From contig NZ_CP017946.1 in NCBI RefSeq assembly GCF_003952665.1, positions 4,917,001 through 4,981,000 of the forward strand: a DNA stretch of 64,000 nucleotides, in the 5' to 3' direction. Both the position numbers and the translations under genes were made by a program. Positions 44,327-53,703 of this stretch are shown here, one piece after another (within the stretch, counting starts at the first letter, position 1; each line of letters opens with the position of its first letter). The DNA comes from Bosea sp. Tri-49. Lineage in GTDB: Bacteria; Pseudomonadota; Alphaproteobacteria; Rhizobiales; Beijerinckiaceae. Under the pieces are notes generated by a model. The model did not search any database, had not been told where the DNA came from, and saw only the letters and a list, made by a program, of their open reading frames with translations.

Positions 44327-46126
44327 ATGACAGCGGTTCCGAGCACGCCAGCCGGGGGCAGGCCCGTCGCCTCCGGCTTCGACCAGATGTCGTCCTGGAG
44401 CCGCGACGTGCGCTTCGCTTCCGGCTGCATCCTGATGGTCTTCGCGACCACGCATTTCCTCAATCACGCGCTCGGCATCTTCGGCGTCGCGACGATGGAG
44501 GCGGTGCAGGACTGGCGCTACTGGTTCTGGCACAGCTGGATCGGCACGGTCGGACTTTACGGGGCGCTGATCGTCCATCCCGTCTTCGCTCTGCTGCGCG
44601 TGGCGCAGCGGCGGACTTTCCGCATGCCGGCGCGCGAGGTGATCCAGATCGTGCTCGGCGTCGCGATCCCGATCTTCCTGATCGACCATATCGTCGGCAC
44701 CCGGGTGCAGGGATCACTGTTCGGCCAGGACGAGAGCTATCATGCCGTCCTGCGTCGACTCTGGCCCGGTCTTGCTCTGTCACAGAGCCTGCTGCTGCTG
44801 CTGGTCTGGACGCATGGCGTGATCGGCCTGCATTTCACCTTCCGGGCGCGCGATGCCTATGTGCGCTGGCGCGACCCGTTTCTGCTCGTGGCCGTATTGA
44901 TTCCGCTGCTCGCCATTATCGGCTTTTCGGTGGCAGGGCGGGAGGCGCAGATGATGGCGCTGCCGCCGGAGCTCTATACCGAGATCCAGATCGACACCTT
45001 CAACCGCTCGGTCACCTGGGCAAAGCGCGCCTTCTTCGGCTTGATTGGCGGCTTCGCCGGCTTCGTCGTGCTGCGCGAGCTCAGGGCGCGGGCGCTCGGT
45101 GCGATCGCGGTCCGTTTCGTCGGGCATGGCGTGCGCCGTGTCGTTCCCGGCCCGACCCTGCTCGAGATATTCCGTCGCTTCGGCATTCCGCACGCCGCGC
45201 TCTGCGGCGGGCGGGCGCGCTGCGCCACCTGCCGCGTGCTGGTGCTCGACGGCGCCGACGATCTGCCGCCGCCCGGCCCGAACGAGGCGCGGCTCCTGCG
45301 CCGGATCTCGGCCGGCGACCATGTCCGGCTCGCCTGCCAGATCCGGCCGAAGCGCGACCTCCAGGTCCAGATCCTGCTCGCCGCCAAGCAGCGCGGTGCC
45401 GGTCCCACCGGCGCTCTCGATTCCGATGACCGGATCGGCAAGAAGGGGCTGACGGTGATGGTCGCGGACCTCAGAGCCTTCACCGCGCTCTCCGAGCGGC
45501 AGTTGCCCCATGAGCTGATGAGCCTGCTCAACCGCTTCTATGACGAGATGTCCCAGGCGATCGCGGCGCATGGCGGGCGGATCGAGGCGATCTATGGCGA
45601 CGGGCTGATGGCGGTGTTCGGGCTGGAGGCAACGCCGGCGCGCGCGGGCGCAGCGGCGATCGCCGCGGCCGGGGACATGGTCCGAGCGGTCGAGGCGCTC
45701 AACCGCGAATACGCCAATGCCCTGCCATTGCCGCTGCGCATCGGCATCGGCATCCATGGCGGCCAGACGATCGTCGGCGCCGTCGAGAACGAAAGCATGG
45801 GGCGGCGCGAAATCACGGTCGGCGAGACGGTGATGATCGCGAGCCAGCTCGAGGCCGCGACGCGGCGCCTTTTGTCCGACATCGTCGTCTCCGCCGAGAC
45901 GGTGAGCGCGACGGGACGCAGTTATCGCGACACGGTGCCCCACAAGATCGCGGTCAAGGGGCGCGACAAGCCGATGCAGGTCTACGGCTTCGGCAGCACG
46001 CCGGCCGGTGAAGCCAAGCCGGACGGGGATCAGGACGCCAAGGTCACGCCGCAAAAGGCTGAAGGCGCGCTCCCAGTGGCGAAAGAGAAAACTCCGACAG
46101 CCACAGATGGGAACAGCTCCAGCTAG
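44327..46126 (+). CDS. Membrane-bound 2Fe-2S class III adenylate/guanylate cyclase-like protein
   Basis: A 599-residue protein with three parts. About six membrane helices (35-250) include His-rich helices such as THFLNHALG and WTHGVIGLHF that could bind haem, as in the membrane domain of S. meliloti CyaC. A plant-type ferredoxin domain follows with Cys293, Cys299, Cys302 and Cys337. The class III cyclase domain (375-545) keeps both metal aspartates, D381 in VADLRAFT and D425 in YGDGLMAVFG. However, the base-binding Lys is Ala421, the partner Asp is Glu500, and the transition-state Asn and Arg are Met503 and Gln507. Cyclase activity is therefore uncertain. The tail is Lys/Ala-rich. Confidence 0.85.
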   Translation: MTAVPSTPAGGRPVASGFDQMSSWSRDVRFASGCILMVFATTHFLNHALGIFGVATMEAVQDWRYWFWHSWIGTVGLYGALIVHPVFALLRVAQRRTFRMPAREVIQIVLGVAIPIFLIDHIVGTRVQGSLFGQDESYHAVLRRLWPGLALSQSLLLLLVWTHGVIGLHFTFRARDAYVRWRDPFLLVAVLIPLLAIIGFSVAGREAQMMALPPELYTEIQIDTFNRSVTWAKRAFFGLIGGFAGFVVLRELRARALGAIAVRFVGHGVRRVVPGPTLLEIFRRFGIPHAALCGGRARCATCRVLVLDGADDLPPPGPNEARLLRRISAGDHVRLACQIRPKRDLQVQILLAAKQRGAGPTGALDSDDRIGKKGLTVMVADLRAFTALSERQLPHELMSLLNRFYDEMSQAIAAHGGRIEAIYGDGLMAVFGLEATPARAGAAAIAAAGDMVRAVEALNREYANALPLPLRIGIGIHGGQTIVGAVENESMGRREITVGETVMIASQLEAATRRLLSDIVVSAETVSATGRSYRDTVPHKIAVKGRDKPMQVYGFGSTPAGEAKPDGDQDAKVTPQKAEGALPVAKEKTPTATDGNSSS

Positions 46127-46146
46127 CCAGGCGCCGCGAGCGGGCG

Positions 46147-46160
46147 CTGGCAATTGCCAG
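46147..46160. promoter_or_regulatory. 14-bp perfect palindrome
   Basis: ctggcaattgccag lies in the 89-base gap between the cyclase and methyltransferase-like genes. It could be an operator for an internal promoter. No supporting promoter elements were recognised. Confidence 0.3.
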
Positions 46161-46215
46161 GGCTCCTGCCTATGGTCCGGCCGCTTCACAATCTGCCGCA
46201 TAGCCCAGAGCTTCG

Positions 46216-46881
46216 ATGACCGACGAGATTTCCCGCGAGGCGCTGCACGACATCCTGCGCGGCGTCGCGGCGCTGACCGGCGACGCGATCGTAAGCGATC
46301 TCGCCCGGCTGGTCGGCAAGGGCGTGCGCGCCGATATCTCGATCGCCTTCAATCCCAAGCAGATCGCCTCCAAACGCTGGCTGGTTGAGACGCTCGCCGA
46401 GGTCCTGCCGAAGCCGGACGGGCCGGTCTGGGTGCTCGGTGCCTGGCATGGTGTGCTCGGCGCCATGCTCTTGGCCGATGAGCGACTGGCGATCCCGCAA
46501 GTCGTGAGCCTCGACATCGATCCGGACTGCGCGCCAGTGGCCGAGATGTTGAACCATCGCCATGTCGCGTCCGGACGCTTCCGGGCGATGACGGCCGACA
46601 TGATGAGCCTTGACTTCGAACGGGCCGAAGGCGGGCGGCCGGGGCTGGTGATCAATACCAGCTGCGAGCATCTCGACGATGTCCCAGGCTGGATCACTGG
46701 CCTTCCCGCCGGGCTGCCGCTGCTGCTGCAATCGAATGATTATTTTCGCGAGTCCGACCACCGCAGCTGCGTTCCTTCGCTCGACGCCTTCAAGGCGCAG
46801 GCCGGGCTTTCGGAACTGTGGTTCGCCGGTGCGCTGCCGACCAAGAATTACACCCGCTTCATGCTGATCGGCCGCAGATGA
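46216..46881 (+). CDS. Class I methyltransferase-like protein
   Basis: A 221-residue protein with a Rossmann-like pattern: the glycine loop VWVLGAWHGVLGAMLLA, an acidic residue after strand 2 (VSLDIDPDCAPV) and a motif IV-like PGLVINTSCEHLDD. This suggests S-adenosylmethionine binding, but the glycine loop is not a perfect GxGxG, so catalysis is unproven. The next gene overlaps its stop by four bases (ATGA), which ties it to the glycosyltransferases. Confidence 0.68.
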   Translation: MTDEISREALHDILRGVAALTGDAIVSDLARLVGKGVRADISIAFNPKQIASKRWLVETLAEVLPKPDGPVWVLGAWHGVLGAMLLADERLAIPQVVSLDIDPDCAPVAEMLNHRHVASGRFRAMTADMMSLDFERAEGGRPGLVINTSCEHLDDVPGWITGLPAGLPLLLQSNDYFRESDHRSCVPSLDAFKAQAGLSELWFAGALPTKNYTRFMLIGRR

Positions 46882-48149
46882 GCAGCGAGGAGCCCGCCGG
46901 GCCGGCGGTCGCGATCGCGATGAAGGGTTATCCGCGCCTGTCGGAGACCTTCATCGCCCAGGAACTGATCGGCCTGCAGCGGCTCGGCCTGTCCTTCGCG
47001 ATCTGGTCGCTGCGTCACCCCACAGATGGCGCGCGGCACTTGATGCACCGCGAGATCACAGCGCCGCTGCACTATCTGCCGGAATATCTGCATGACGACT
47101 GGCCGCGCGTGCTGCGCGGCATCGGACGCGCCTTCCGGCGCCCGAGCATCCTGCGGCTACTCGGCGTCTTCATGTACGATCTCGCCCGCGACCGCACACG
47201 CAACCGCCTGCGCCGCTTCGGCCAGGCCTGCGCGATGGCCCGCGAACTGCCGGCGGGAACTCGCCATCTCCATGTCCATTATCTGCACACGCCGGCCTCG
47301 GTGATCCGCTATGCGGCACTGAGCCGGGGCCTCTCCTGGTCGTTCTCCGCCCATGCCAAGGACATCTGGACGACGCCCGACTGGGAGAAGCGCGAGAAGA
47401 TCGCCGATGCGCGCTGGGGCGTGACCTGTACTCGCGACGGCTATGCCGAGCTGAAACGTCTCGCTGACGGGCCGGACAAGGTCGCGCTGCTCTATCACGG
47501 GCTCGATCTCTCGCGCTTCCCTGTACCGCCTGAAGCACGACCACAGCGCGATGGTTCCGACTCGGCCGATCCGCTGTGCTTCATCACGATCGGGCGGGCG
47601 GTGGCGAAGAAGGGCTTTGATGACCTGCTCGCGGCGCTTGCGATCCTGCCCGCTGATCTGAACTGGCGGCTCGTCCATATTGGCGGCGGCGAGATGCTTG
47701 CGGCACTGAAAGCGCAGGCCGAGACGCTCAGCATCGCGTCGCGGATCGAATGGCGCGGGGCGCAGGCGCAGGACGCGGTGATCGCCGCGCTACGCGAGGC
47801 CGATCTTTTCGTGCTGCCATCGAAGCAGGCGGAGAACGGTGACCGCGACGGCCTGCCGAATGTGGTGATGGAGGCGGCAAGCCAGGCTTTGCCGATCGTC
47901 GCGACCGATTTCGCCGGGATCCCGGAATTTGTGCAGCATGGGCGCGAGGGATTGCTGCTACGGCCGGGCGATGTCTCGGCCCTGGCCAAGGCGCTGGACG
48001 GCTTAAGCCGCGATCCGCAATGGCGCGCGAAGCTGGGAGCGGCGGCTCTCGCCCGGCTCGGGACCGAGTTCTCGGCGCAGGCCGGTCTGGAGCGGGTCTA
48101 CCGGGCGTTGATGGTGGCGGTCGCTGGCAAGGGAGATGCCGCGCCATGA
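46878..48149 (+). CDS. Family 4 glycosyltransferase
   Basis: GT-B glycosyltransferase of 423 residues similar to exopolysaccharide/colanic-acid enzymes. N-terminal features are KGYPRLSETFIAQELIGL and HLHVHYLHTPASVIRYAA; the donor domain has FITIGRAVAKKGFDDLLAAL, the motif DGLPNVVMEAASQALPIVAT and GLLLRPGD. No signal peptide; it probably works at the inner face of the membrane. It is coupled to both neighbours by ATGA overlaps. Confidence 0.9.
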   Translation: MSSEEPAGPAVAIAMKGYPRLSETFIAQELIGLQRLGLSFAIWSLRHPTDGARHLMHREITAPLHYLPEYLHDDWPRVLRGIGRAFRRPSILRLLGVFMYDLARDRTRNRLRRFGQACAMARELPAGTRHLHVHYLHTPASVIRYAALSRGLSWSFSAHAKDIWTTPDWEKREKIADARWGVTCTRDGYAELKRLADGPDKVALLYHGLDLSRFPVPPEARPQRDGSDSADPLCFITIGRAVAKKGFDDLLAALAILPADLNWRLVHIGGGEMLAALKAQAETLSIASRIEWRGAQAQDAVIAALREADLFVLPSKQAENGDRDGLPNVVMEAASQALPIVATDFAGIPEFVQHGREGLLLRPGDVSALAKALDGLSRDPQWRAKLGAAALARLGTEFSAQAGLERVYRALMVAVAGKGDAAP

Positions 48150-49288
48150 GCGTGCGCATCCTGATTGCGGTTACGCATCTGTTGGGGATCGGCCATCTGG
48201 TGCGGGCGCGGCAGCTGGCGCGCGCTCTGGTCGGGGCCGGGCATGCGGTCACGCTCGCCAGCGGCGGCATGCCGGACGGCAAGGCTGCAGCGGGCTGTCG
48301 CTTCGTGCAATTGCCGCCGGTACGCACCGAAGGCACGGATTTCCGCAATCTGCTCGATGAGAACGGCCACGCCGCGACGCCGGAGCGACTTGTCGCGCGG
48401 CGGGAACAACTTGCAGTTCTGGCGCAGGAGCTTTCGCCCGACATCGTCGTGACCGAGCATTTCCCCTTTGGCCGGCGCCAGCTTGCGGGTGAGTTCCTGG
48501 CGCTGATCGCGGCGGCAAGGGCGGCTAATCCGCGCGCGCTCGTGCTGTCGTCGATCCGCGACGTGCTGGTCGCGCCGCAACGGCCGGAGCGGCTCGCCGA
48601 AGTAGCCGAGCGGCTCGCGACGCAGTTCGACGCGGTGCTCGTGCATGGTGACCCGCGCGTTCTGCCGCTCGAAGCCTCCTGGCCGGTGACGCCGGAGATC
48701 GCGGGCAAGCTGGTCTATACCGGCTATCTGGCGGAGCCTCTCGCCTTGCCGGTGGCGGCAGCAGGTTCGTCGGGAACAATCCTCGTCTCCGGCGGGGGCT
48801 CGGCGGCGGCGCTGCCACTTTTCGAGGCAGCGCTCGTGGCGGCGCGATTGCTGCCGGCACGCCCCTTTCATCTTTTGGTCGGCCACGGCGTAGCCGAGGC
48901 CGATTTCGCCAGGCTGCGACAATCGGCTCCGGCCAATGCCCATGTCGAGCGGGTCCGGCCGGATTTCCCCGCCCTGCTTGCCGGCTGCGCGCTCTCGATC
49001 AGCCAGGCCGGTTACAACACCACGCTCGATCTGCTGCAGGCCGGGCGGCCGGCGCTGCTCATCCCCTTCGATGCCGGCAGCGAGACCGAGCAGGCTCTGC
49101 GTGCCGCGGCACTGGAACGGGCCGGCCTGGCGCGCGTTGTGAACCTTGCCGAAGGACCACAGGCTCTGGCTGCTGCCGTCGAAGCGACACTGGTTCAAGG
49201 CGCTGTGCCGCCGACCATGGACGTCGATCTCGACGGCGCGGCGGGCACCGTCGCAGCGATCGCAAGACTGCTCGCAAGCCGCTCCTGA
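48146..49288 (+). CDS. COG4671-type predicted glycosyltransferase
   Basis: GT28-like glycosyltransferase of 380 residues. The start [28 protein letters not shown] parallels the protein encoded at 31504-32784. The donor domain contains [38 protein letters not shown] and [12 protein letters not shown]. Together with the preceding family 4 enzyme it repeats the enzyme pair found in the leftward cluster. Sugar specificity is unknown. Confidence 0.85.
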   Translation: MSVRILIAVTHLLGIGHLVRARQLARALVGAGHAVTLASGGMPDGKAAAGCRFVQLPPVRTEGTDFRNLLDENGHAATPERLVARREQLAVLAQELSPDIVVTEHFPFGRRQLAGEFLALIAAARAANPRALVLSSIRDVLVAPQRPERLAEVAERLATQFDAVLVHGDPRVLPLEASWPVTPEIAGKLVYTGYLAEPLALPVAAAGSSGTILVSGGGSAAALPLFEAALVAARLLPARPFHLLVGHGVAEADFARLRQSAPANAHVERVRPDFPALLAGCALSISQAGYNTTLDLLQAGRPALLIPFDAGSETEQALRAAALERAGLARVVNLAEGPQALAAAVEATLVQGAVPPTMDVDLDGAAGTVAAIARLLASRS

Positions 49289-49445
49289 GCCGTGCGCGAA
49301 TGCATGCCGGCGAAGGGTCGGCATGCCTCTTGCGAATTGCCGCTCCGCCGCTTTCGATCTAAGGAAGTTCCACACGCCTCCCTTTCGGTCGGCTCCAGGA
49401 CACCGGATCTTCTGCCGGCCCCTGTCCTGCGCCCGGAGAAGAACG

Positions 49446-50435
49446 ATGACAACGACGACTGCCTCCGCCCCCGGAATGCCGGACATGAAGTTGTCCGTGC
49501 GTCAGGTCTTCGGGATCGACAGCGATCTGGAGGTGCCGGCCTATTCCAAGCCCGAGGCGCATGTCCCCGACTTCGACGCGGATTACCGTTTCGACCGCGA
49601 CACCACGATCACGATCCTCGCCGGCTTCGCCCATAACCGCCGCGTGATGATCTCGGGCTATCACGGCACCGGCAAGTCGACCCATATCGAGCAGGTCGCG
49701 GCCCGGCTGAACTGGCCCTGCGTCCGCGTCAACCTCGACAGCCATGTCTCGCGCCTCGACCTCGTCGGCAAGGACGCGATCGTGCTGAAGGAAGGCAAGC
49801 AGATCACCGAGTTCCAGGACGGCATCCTGCCCTGGGCGCTGCAGAACAACATCGCGCTGGTCTTCGACGAGTACGATGCCGGCCGTCCGGACGTGATGTT
49901 CGTGATCCAGCGCGTGCTCGAGCAGTCCGGCAAGCTGACGCTGCTCGACCAGAAGCGCGTCATCCGCCCGCACCCCGCCTTCCGGCTGTTCGCCACCGCC
50001 AACACGGTCGGCCTCGGCGACACCTCGGGCCTCTATCATGGCACCCAGCAGATCAACCAGGGCCAGATGGACCGCTGGTCGATCGTCACCACGCTGAACT
50101 ACCTGCCTCACGACAACGAGGTCGCGATCGTGCTCGCCAAGTCGAAGCACTATCAGACCTCGCCGGAAGGCAAGGACATCGTCAACAAGATGGTTCGCGT
50201 CGCCGACCTGACCCGCAACGCTTTCATGAACGGCGACCTGTCGACCGTGATGAGCCCGCGTACCGTGATCACCTGGGCCGAGAACGCGGCGATCTTCGGC
50301 GATATCGGCTTCGCCTTCCGCGTCACCTTCCTCAACAAGTGCGACGAGATGGAGCGCACGCTGGTGGCGGAGTTCTTCCAGCGTTCCTTCGGCAAGGAGT
50401 TGCCGGAGAGCGCGGTCAACGTCGTTCTGAGCTGA
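49446..50435 (+). CDS. cobS: Aerobic cobaltochelatase subunit CobS
   Basis: MoxR-like AAA+ ATPase of 329 residues. With CobT it forms the ring that drives CobN to insert cobalt into hydrogenobyrinate a,c-diamide in aerobic B12 synthesis. Motifs: [16 protein letters not shown] near the N-terminus, Walker [10 protein letters not shown] (71-79), Walker [10 protein letters not shown] and sensor [12 protein letters not shown]. The ATG at 49446 follows GGAGAAGAACG. cobT lies downstream but is separated by three small genes. Confidence 0.96.
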   Translation: MTTTTASAPGMPDMKLSVRQVFGIDSDLEVPAYSKPEAHVPDFDADYRFDRDTTITILAGFAHNRRVMISGYHGTGKSTHIEQVAARLNWPCVRVNLDSHVSRLDLVGKDAIVLKEGKQITEFQDGILPWALQNNIALVFDEYDAGRPDVMFVIQRVLEQSGKLTLLDQKRVIRPHPAFRLFATANTVGLGDTSGLYHGTQQINQGQMDRWSIVTTLNYLPHDNEVAIVLAKSKHYQTSPEGKDIVNKMVRVADLTRNAFMNGDLSTVMSPRTVITWAENAAIFGDIGFAFRVTFLNKCDEMERTLVAEFFQRSFGKELPESAVNVVLS

Positions 50436-50482
50436 AGCACGTTCCGCAAAAGTGGGAGCCACTTTTGCGATCGGAACGCGCT
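50436..50482. repeat. Dispersed palindromic repeat after cobS
   Basis: Inverted repeat cgcaaaagtgg / ccacttttgcg (50445-50455, 50459-50469) nested in cgttcc / ggaacg (50440-50445, 50473-50478). This wording, with the CAAAAGTGG-N3-CCACTTTTG core, is a very common intergenic element in Hyphomicrobiales. It sits inside the cobS-cobT gene group, directly after the cobS stop. Confidence 0.65.
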
Positions 50483-50502
50483 CAACGAGCAGGAGGCCGA
50501 GC

Positions 50503-50853
50503 ATGGCAAGGTACGAAGGAAGCTGTCACTGCGGGCGGGTCGCCTATGAGGTCGAGGCCGACCTTGCCAAGACGATCACCTGCAACTGCTCTTATTGCCA
50601 GCGCCGCGGTTCGGTGCTGGCCTTCAGCCCGGCGACGAACTTCACTCTGACCAAGGGCGAGGATGCGCTGACCGAGTACCGCTTCAACTCGCAGAAGATC
50701 CAGCATCTGTTCTGCGAGACTTGCGGCATGGAATCCTTCGCGCGCGCCAACGCGCCGGACGGCACGCTGACCATCGCGATCAATGTACGGTGCCTGGCAG
50801 GCGTCGAGCCGACCGAGCTGGCGTCGATCCAGTACGACGGACGGGCGCGGTAG
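50503..50853 (+). CDS. GFA/CENP-V-domain zinc protein
   Basis: Small zinc-binding protein of 116 residues of the glutathione-dependent formaldehyde-activating (GFA) family. Cysteines are C8 and C10 in SCHCG, C27, C29 and C32 in TCNCSYC, and C71 and C74 in CETCG, the expected two-zinc pattern. The ATG at 50503 follows AGGAGG. The real substrate of these proteins is mostly unknown; a direct role in B12 synthesis is not expected. Confidence 0.9.
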   Translation: MARYEGSCHCGRVAYEVEADLAKTITCNCSYCQRRGSVLAFSPATNFTLTKGEDALTEYRFNSQKIQHLFCETCGMESFARANAPDGTLTIAINVRCLAGVEPTELASIQYDGRAR

Positions 50854-50867
50854 GGCGGGAGTGCATC

Positions 50868-51344
50868 GTGCCGAGTGCCAGCCGCAAGCCAGCCAAGCCT
50901 AAAGCGAGCGCTGCGACACGGGCGGCCGGCGAGCCGGCTGCGATCCGGGTCGAGCGCGCGGTCGGGCCGGCACGGCGCGCGATCCTGAAGGGCTTGCGCG
51001 ACTATAATCGCTCGAAGCTCGGTACCGTCTCCGCGAAGGACGTCGCGATCACATTGCGCGAGGGCGGCGAGATCGTCGGCGGCATTGTCGGGCAACTCTG
51101 GTGCGGCTGGCTCTTCATTCAGCTTTTCTGGATCGACGAGGCTTTCCGCGGCGCCGAGCGCGGGGCGGAGCTGATCGGCAGGCTGGAGGACGAGGCGCGG
51201 GCCTTCGGTGCGACGCAGGCCTATGTCGACACGTTCAGCTTCCAGGCGCCGGGCTTCTACCAGAAGCAGGGCTATCGTGTTTTCGGAGAGCTGGAGAATT
51301 TCCCCCTCGGGCATTCGCGGTTCTGGTTGACGAAGACGCTATGA
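50868..51344 (+). CDS. GNAT-family acetyltransferase (first of tandem pair)
   Basis: Acetyl-CoA-dependent N-acetyltransferase of 158 residues. The core has IVGGIVGQLWCGWLFIQLFWIDEAFRGAERGAEL with an imperfect acetyl-CoA loop (R-G-A-E-R-G), then VDTFSFQAPGFYQKQGYRVFGE, typical of the GNAT fold. The start is GTG after GGGAG. The N-terminus MPSASRKPAKP resembles those of the next two proteins. It overlaps the second GNAT gene by four bases. Acceptor unknown. Confidence 0.82.
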   Translation: MPSASRKPAKPKASAATRAAGEPAAIRVERAVGPARRAILKGLRDYNRSKLGTVSAKDVAITLREGGEIVGGIVGQLWCGWLFIQLFWIDEAFRGAERGAELIGRLEDEARAFGATQAYVDTFSFQAPGFYQKQGYRVFGELENFPLGHSRFWLTKTL

Positions 51345-51808
51345 GCACCTCGAACCGCAAACACGACATGGCCGAGGAGCCGCAGGCGCGCGGAGCCACG
51401 ATCCAGCGCGAGGCGGATTTTGCCGCGACGCGCGAGGTCGTCCTGCGCGGCCTTGCTGCGCATAACGAGTCCAAGGTCGGGCCGCGCAATACGCAGCCCC
51501 TGGCCTTGAGTCTGCGCGATGAGGCCGGCGCCATGGTCGGCGGTCTCGTCGGCGAGCTGAAATGGGAGTGGCTCTATGTCGATCTGTTCTGGATCGACGA
51601 GGGCCATCGCGGTGCCGGACACGGCGAGGCGCTGCTCGCCATGGCCGAGCAGGCCGCGCGCGACTACGGCGCACGCGGTGTCTATCTCGGCACGATGAGC
51701 ATTCAGGCGCCGGACTTCTATCCCCGCATGGGCTATCGCGAATGCGGCCGCATGGACGACTATCCGGTGGCCGGCCAGACCTTCCATCACTTCATGAAGG
51801 CGCTATGA
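51341..51808 (+). CDS. GNAT-family acetyltransferase (second of tandem pair)
   Basis: GNAT protein of 155 residues, clearly a paralogue of its upstream neighbour: [35 protein letters not shown] carries a cleaner acetyl-CoA loop (HRGAGHG), followed by [22 protein letters not shown]. It starts with ATG overlapping the previous stop, and its own stop overlaps the cobT start. The N-terminus MSTSNRKHD is nearly the same as that of CobT (MSISNRKPG). Confidence 0.85.
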   Translation: MSTSNRKHDMAEEPQARGATIQREADFAATREVVLRGLAAHNESKVGPRNTQPLALSLRDEAGAMVGGLVGELKWEWLYVDLFWIDEGHRGAGHGEALLAMAEQAARDYGARGVYLGTMSIQAPDFYPRMGYRECGRMDDYPVAGQTFHHFMKAL

Positions 51809-53703
51809 GCATCTCCAACCGCAAGCCCGGGACCCCGAAGGAAGCGCCGGCGGAGCCGCTGAAGCGCGCGGTTTCGGGCGCGATGAAGGCGATCGCGCGC
51901 AAGCCGGAGATGGAGATCGTCTTCGCGGCCGACAAACCCTCGCTGGTCGGCGAGCGCGCCCGCCTGCCGGAGCCGCCGCGCAAGCTCACCGCAAACGATG
52001 TCGCGATCCTGCGCGGCCATGCTGATTCGATGGCGTTGCGCCTCGCCTGTCACGATTCCGCGGTCCATCGCCGTGCCGCGCCCGAGGGCGATGCGGCGCG
52101 CGCGGTCTTCGACGCAGTCGAGCAGGCCAGGGTCGAATGTGTTGGTTCGCGCCGGATGAGCGGGGTTTCCAGCAACATCTCGGCCATGCTGGAGGACCGC
52201 TATCATCGCGGCGGTCGTTATGAGGAGATCACCGATCGCGCCGACGCCCCGCTTGAGGACGCGCTTGCGCTGCTGGTGCGCGAGCGCCTCACCGGCCTGA
52301 AGCCGCCCAAGGCGGCGGAGAAGCTGGTCGATCTCTGGCGCGAGCAAATCGAAGCCAAGGCCGGCGGTGATCTCGATCGGCTGGCCAAGACGATCGAGGA
52401 TCAGCGCGGGTTCGCCCGCACCGTGCGCGACATGCTGGTCTCGCTCGATATGGCCGAGCAGAGCAGTCAGGGCGACGAGTCCGATGAGGACGAGGACGAT
52501 CAGGATCAGTCCTCCGAGGAGCAGCAGCAGGAAGAGGGCGAGGCTGAGCAGCAGAGCCAGGGCGAGCGCTCCGAGACCGAGACCAGCGAGGACGCTGCCG
52601 AGGAGCTGCAGGAGGGCGCCTCCGAGGCTGCCGACGCGCCGGCTGGCGACTGGGACGAGGAGGACGAGAACTCCGAGGCCGAGGAGGCCGGCGAGGCGCC
52701 GCGTCCGCGCGACAGCCGCGCCAACGACCGGCCGCAGACCGACTACAAGGCCTATACCCAGAAATTCGACGAGATCGTCACCGCCGAGGAGCTCTGCGAC
52801 GCCGAGGAGCTGACGCGCCTGCGCGCTTATCTCGACAAGCAGCTGGCGCATCTGCAGGGCGTCGTCGCCCGGCTGGCAAACCGCTTGCAGCGCCGGCTGA
52901 TGGCACAGCAGAACCGCTCCTGGCAGTTCGATCTGGAGGAGGGCGCGCTCGATCCCTCGCGGCTGCCGCGCATCATCATCGACCCGTTCCAGCCGCTCTC
53001 CTTCCGGCAGGAATCGGACACGAATTTCCGCGACACGGTGGTGACGCTGCTGATCGACAATTCCGGCTCGATGCGTGGCCGGCCGATCACGGTCGCAGCG
53101 ACCTGCGCCGACATCCTGGCGCGCACACTGGAGCGCTGCGGCGTCAAGGTCGAATTGCTCGGCTTCACCACCCGCGCCTGGAAGGGCGGACTCTCGCGCG
53201 AGAGCTGGCTGCAATCGGGCAAGCCGGCCAATCCCGGCCGGCTCAACGATCTCCGGCACATCATCTACAAGGCGGCTGATGCCCCTTGGCGCCGGGCGCG
53301 CAAGAATCTCGGGCTGATGATGCGCGAGGGCCTGCTCAAGGAGAACATCGACGGCGAGGCGCTCGACTGGGCGCATAAGCGCCTGCTTGGCCGGCCGGAG
53401 CAGCGCAAGATCCTGATGGTGATCTCGGACGGCGCGCCGGTTGACGATTCGACGCTCTCGGTCAATGCCGGCAGCTACCTCGAACGCCATCTTCGCCATA
53501 TCATCGCCGAGATCGAGACGCGCTCGCCGGTCGAACTGATCGCGATCGGCATTGGCCACGACGTCACGCGCTATTATCGCCGCGCCGTCACCATCGTCGA
53601 CGCCGAGGAGCTCGGCGGCGTGATGACCGAGAAGCTGGCGGAGCTGTTCGAGGAGGATGCCGCCGCCGGATCGGGCTCGCGAGGCTCGCGCCGCCTGCAA
53701 TGA
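51805..53703 (+). CDS. cobT: Aerobic cobaltochelatase subunit CobT
   Basis: The 632-residue partner of CobS in cobalt insertion. It has the N-terminal helical part, a long acidic low-complexity linker (about 215-310, rich in Glu, Asp, Gln and Ser), then a von Willebrand factor A domain. That domain has the MIDAS motif DNSGSM near residue 418, FTTRAWKGG and [12 protein letters not shown]. The MIDAS probably binds CobN. It overlaps its upstream GNAT and downstream esterase genes by four bases each. Confidence 0.96.
   Translation: MSISNRKPGTPKEAPAEPLKRAVSGAMKAIARKPEMEIVFAADKPSLVGERARLPEPPRKLTANDVAILRGHADSMALRLACHDSAVHRRAAPEGDAARAVFDAVEQARVECVGSRRMSGVSSNISAMLEDRYHRGGRYEEITDRADAPLEDALALLVRERLTGLKPPKAAEKLVDLWREQIEAKAGGDLDRLAKTIEDQRGFARTVRDMLVSLDMAEQSSQGDESDEDEDDQDQSSEEQQQEEGEAEQQSQGERSETETSEDAAEELQEGASEAADAPAGDWDEEDENSEAEEAGEAPRPRDSRANDRPQTDYKAYTQKFDEIVTAEELCDAEELTRLRAYLDKQLAHLQGVVARLANRLQRRLMAQQNRSWQFDLEEGALDPSRLPRIIIDPFQPLSFRQESDTNFRDTVVTLLIDNSGSMRGRPITVAATCADILARTLERCGVKVELLGFTTRAWKGGLSRESWLQSGKPANPGRLNDLRHIIYKAADAPWRRARKNLGLMMREGLLKENIDGEALDWAHKRLLGRPEQRKILMVISDGAPVDDSTLSVNAGSYLERHLRHIIAEIETRSPVELIAIGIGHDVTRYYRRAVTIVDAEELGGVMTEKLAELFEEDAAAGSGSRGSRRLQ

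Noticed and set aside
44780..46201. Open frame of 473 codons on the minus strand
   Set aside because: It is antisense to the ferredoxin-cyclase gene and has no recognisable motifs.
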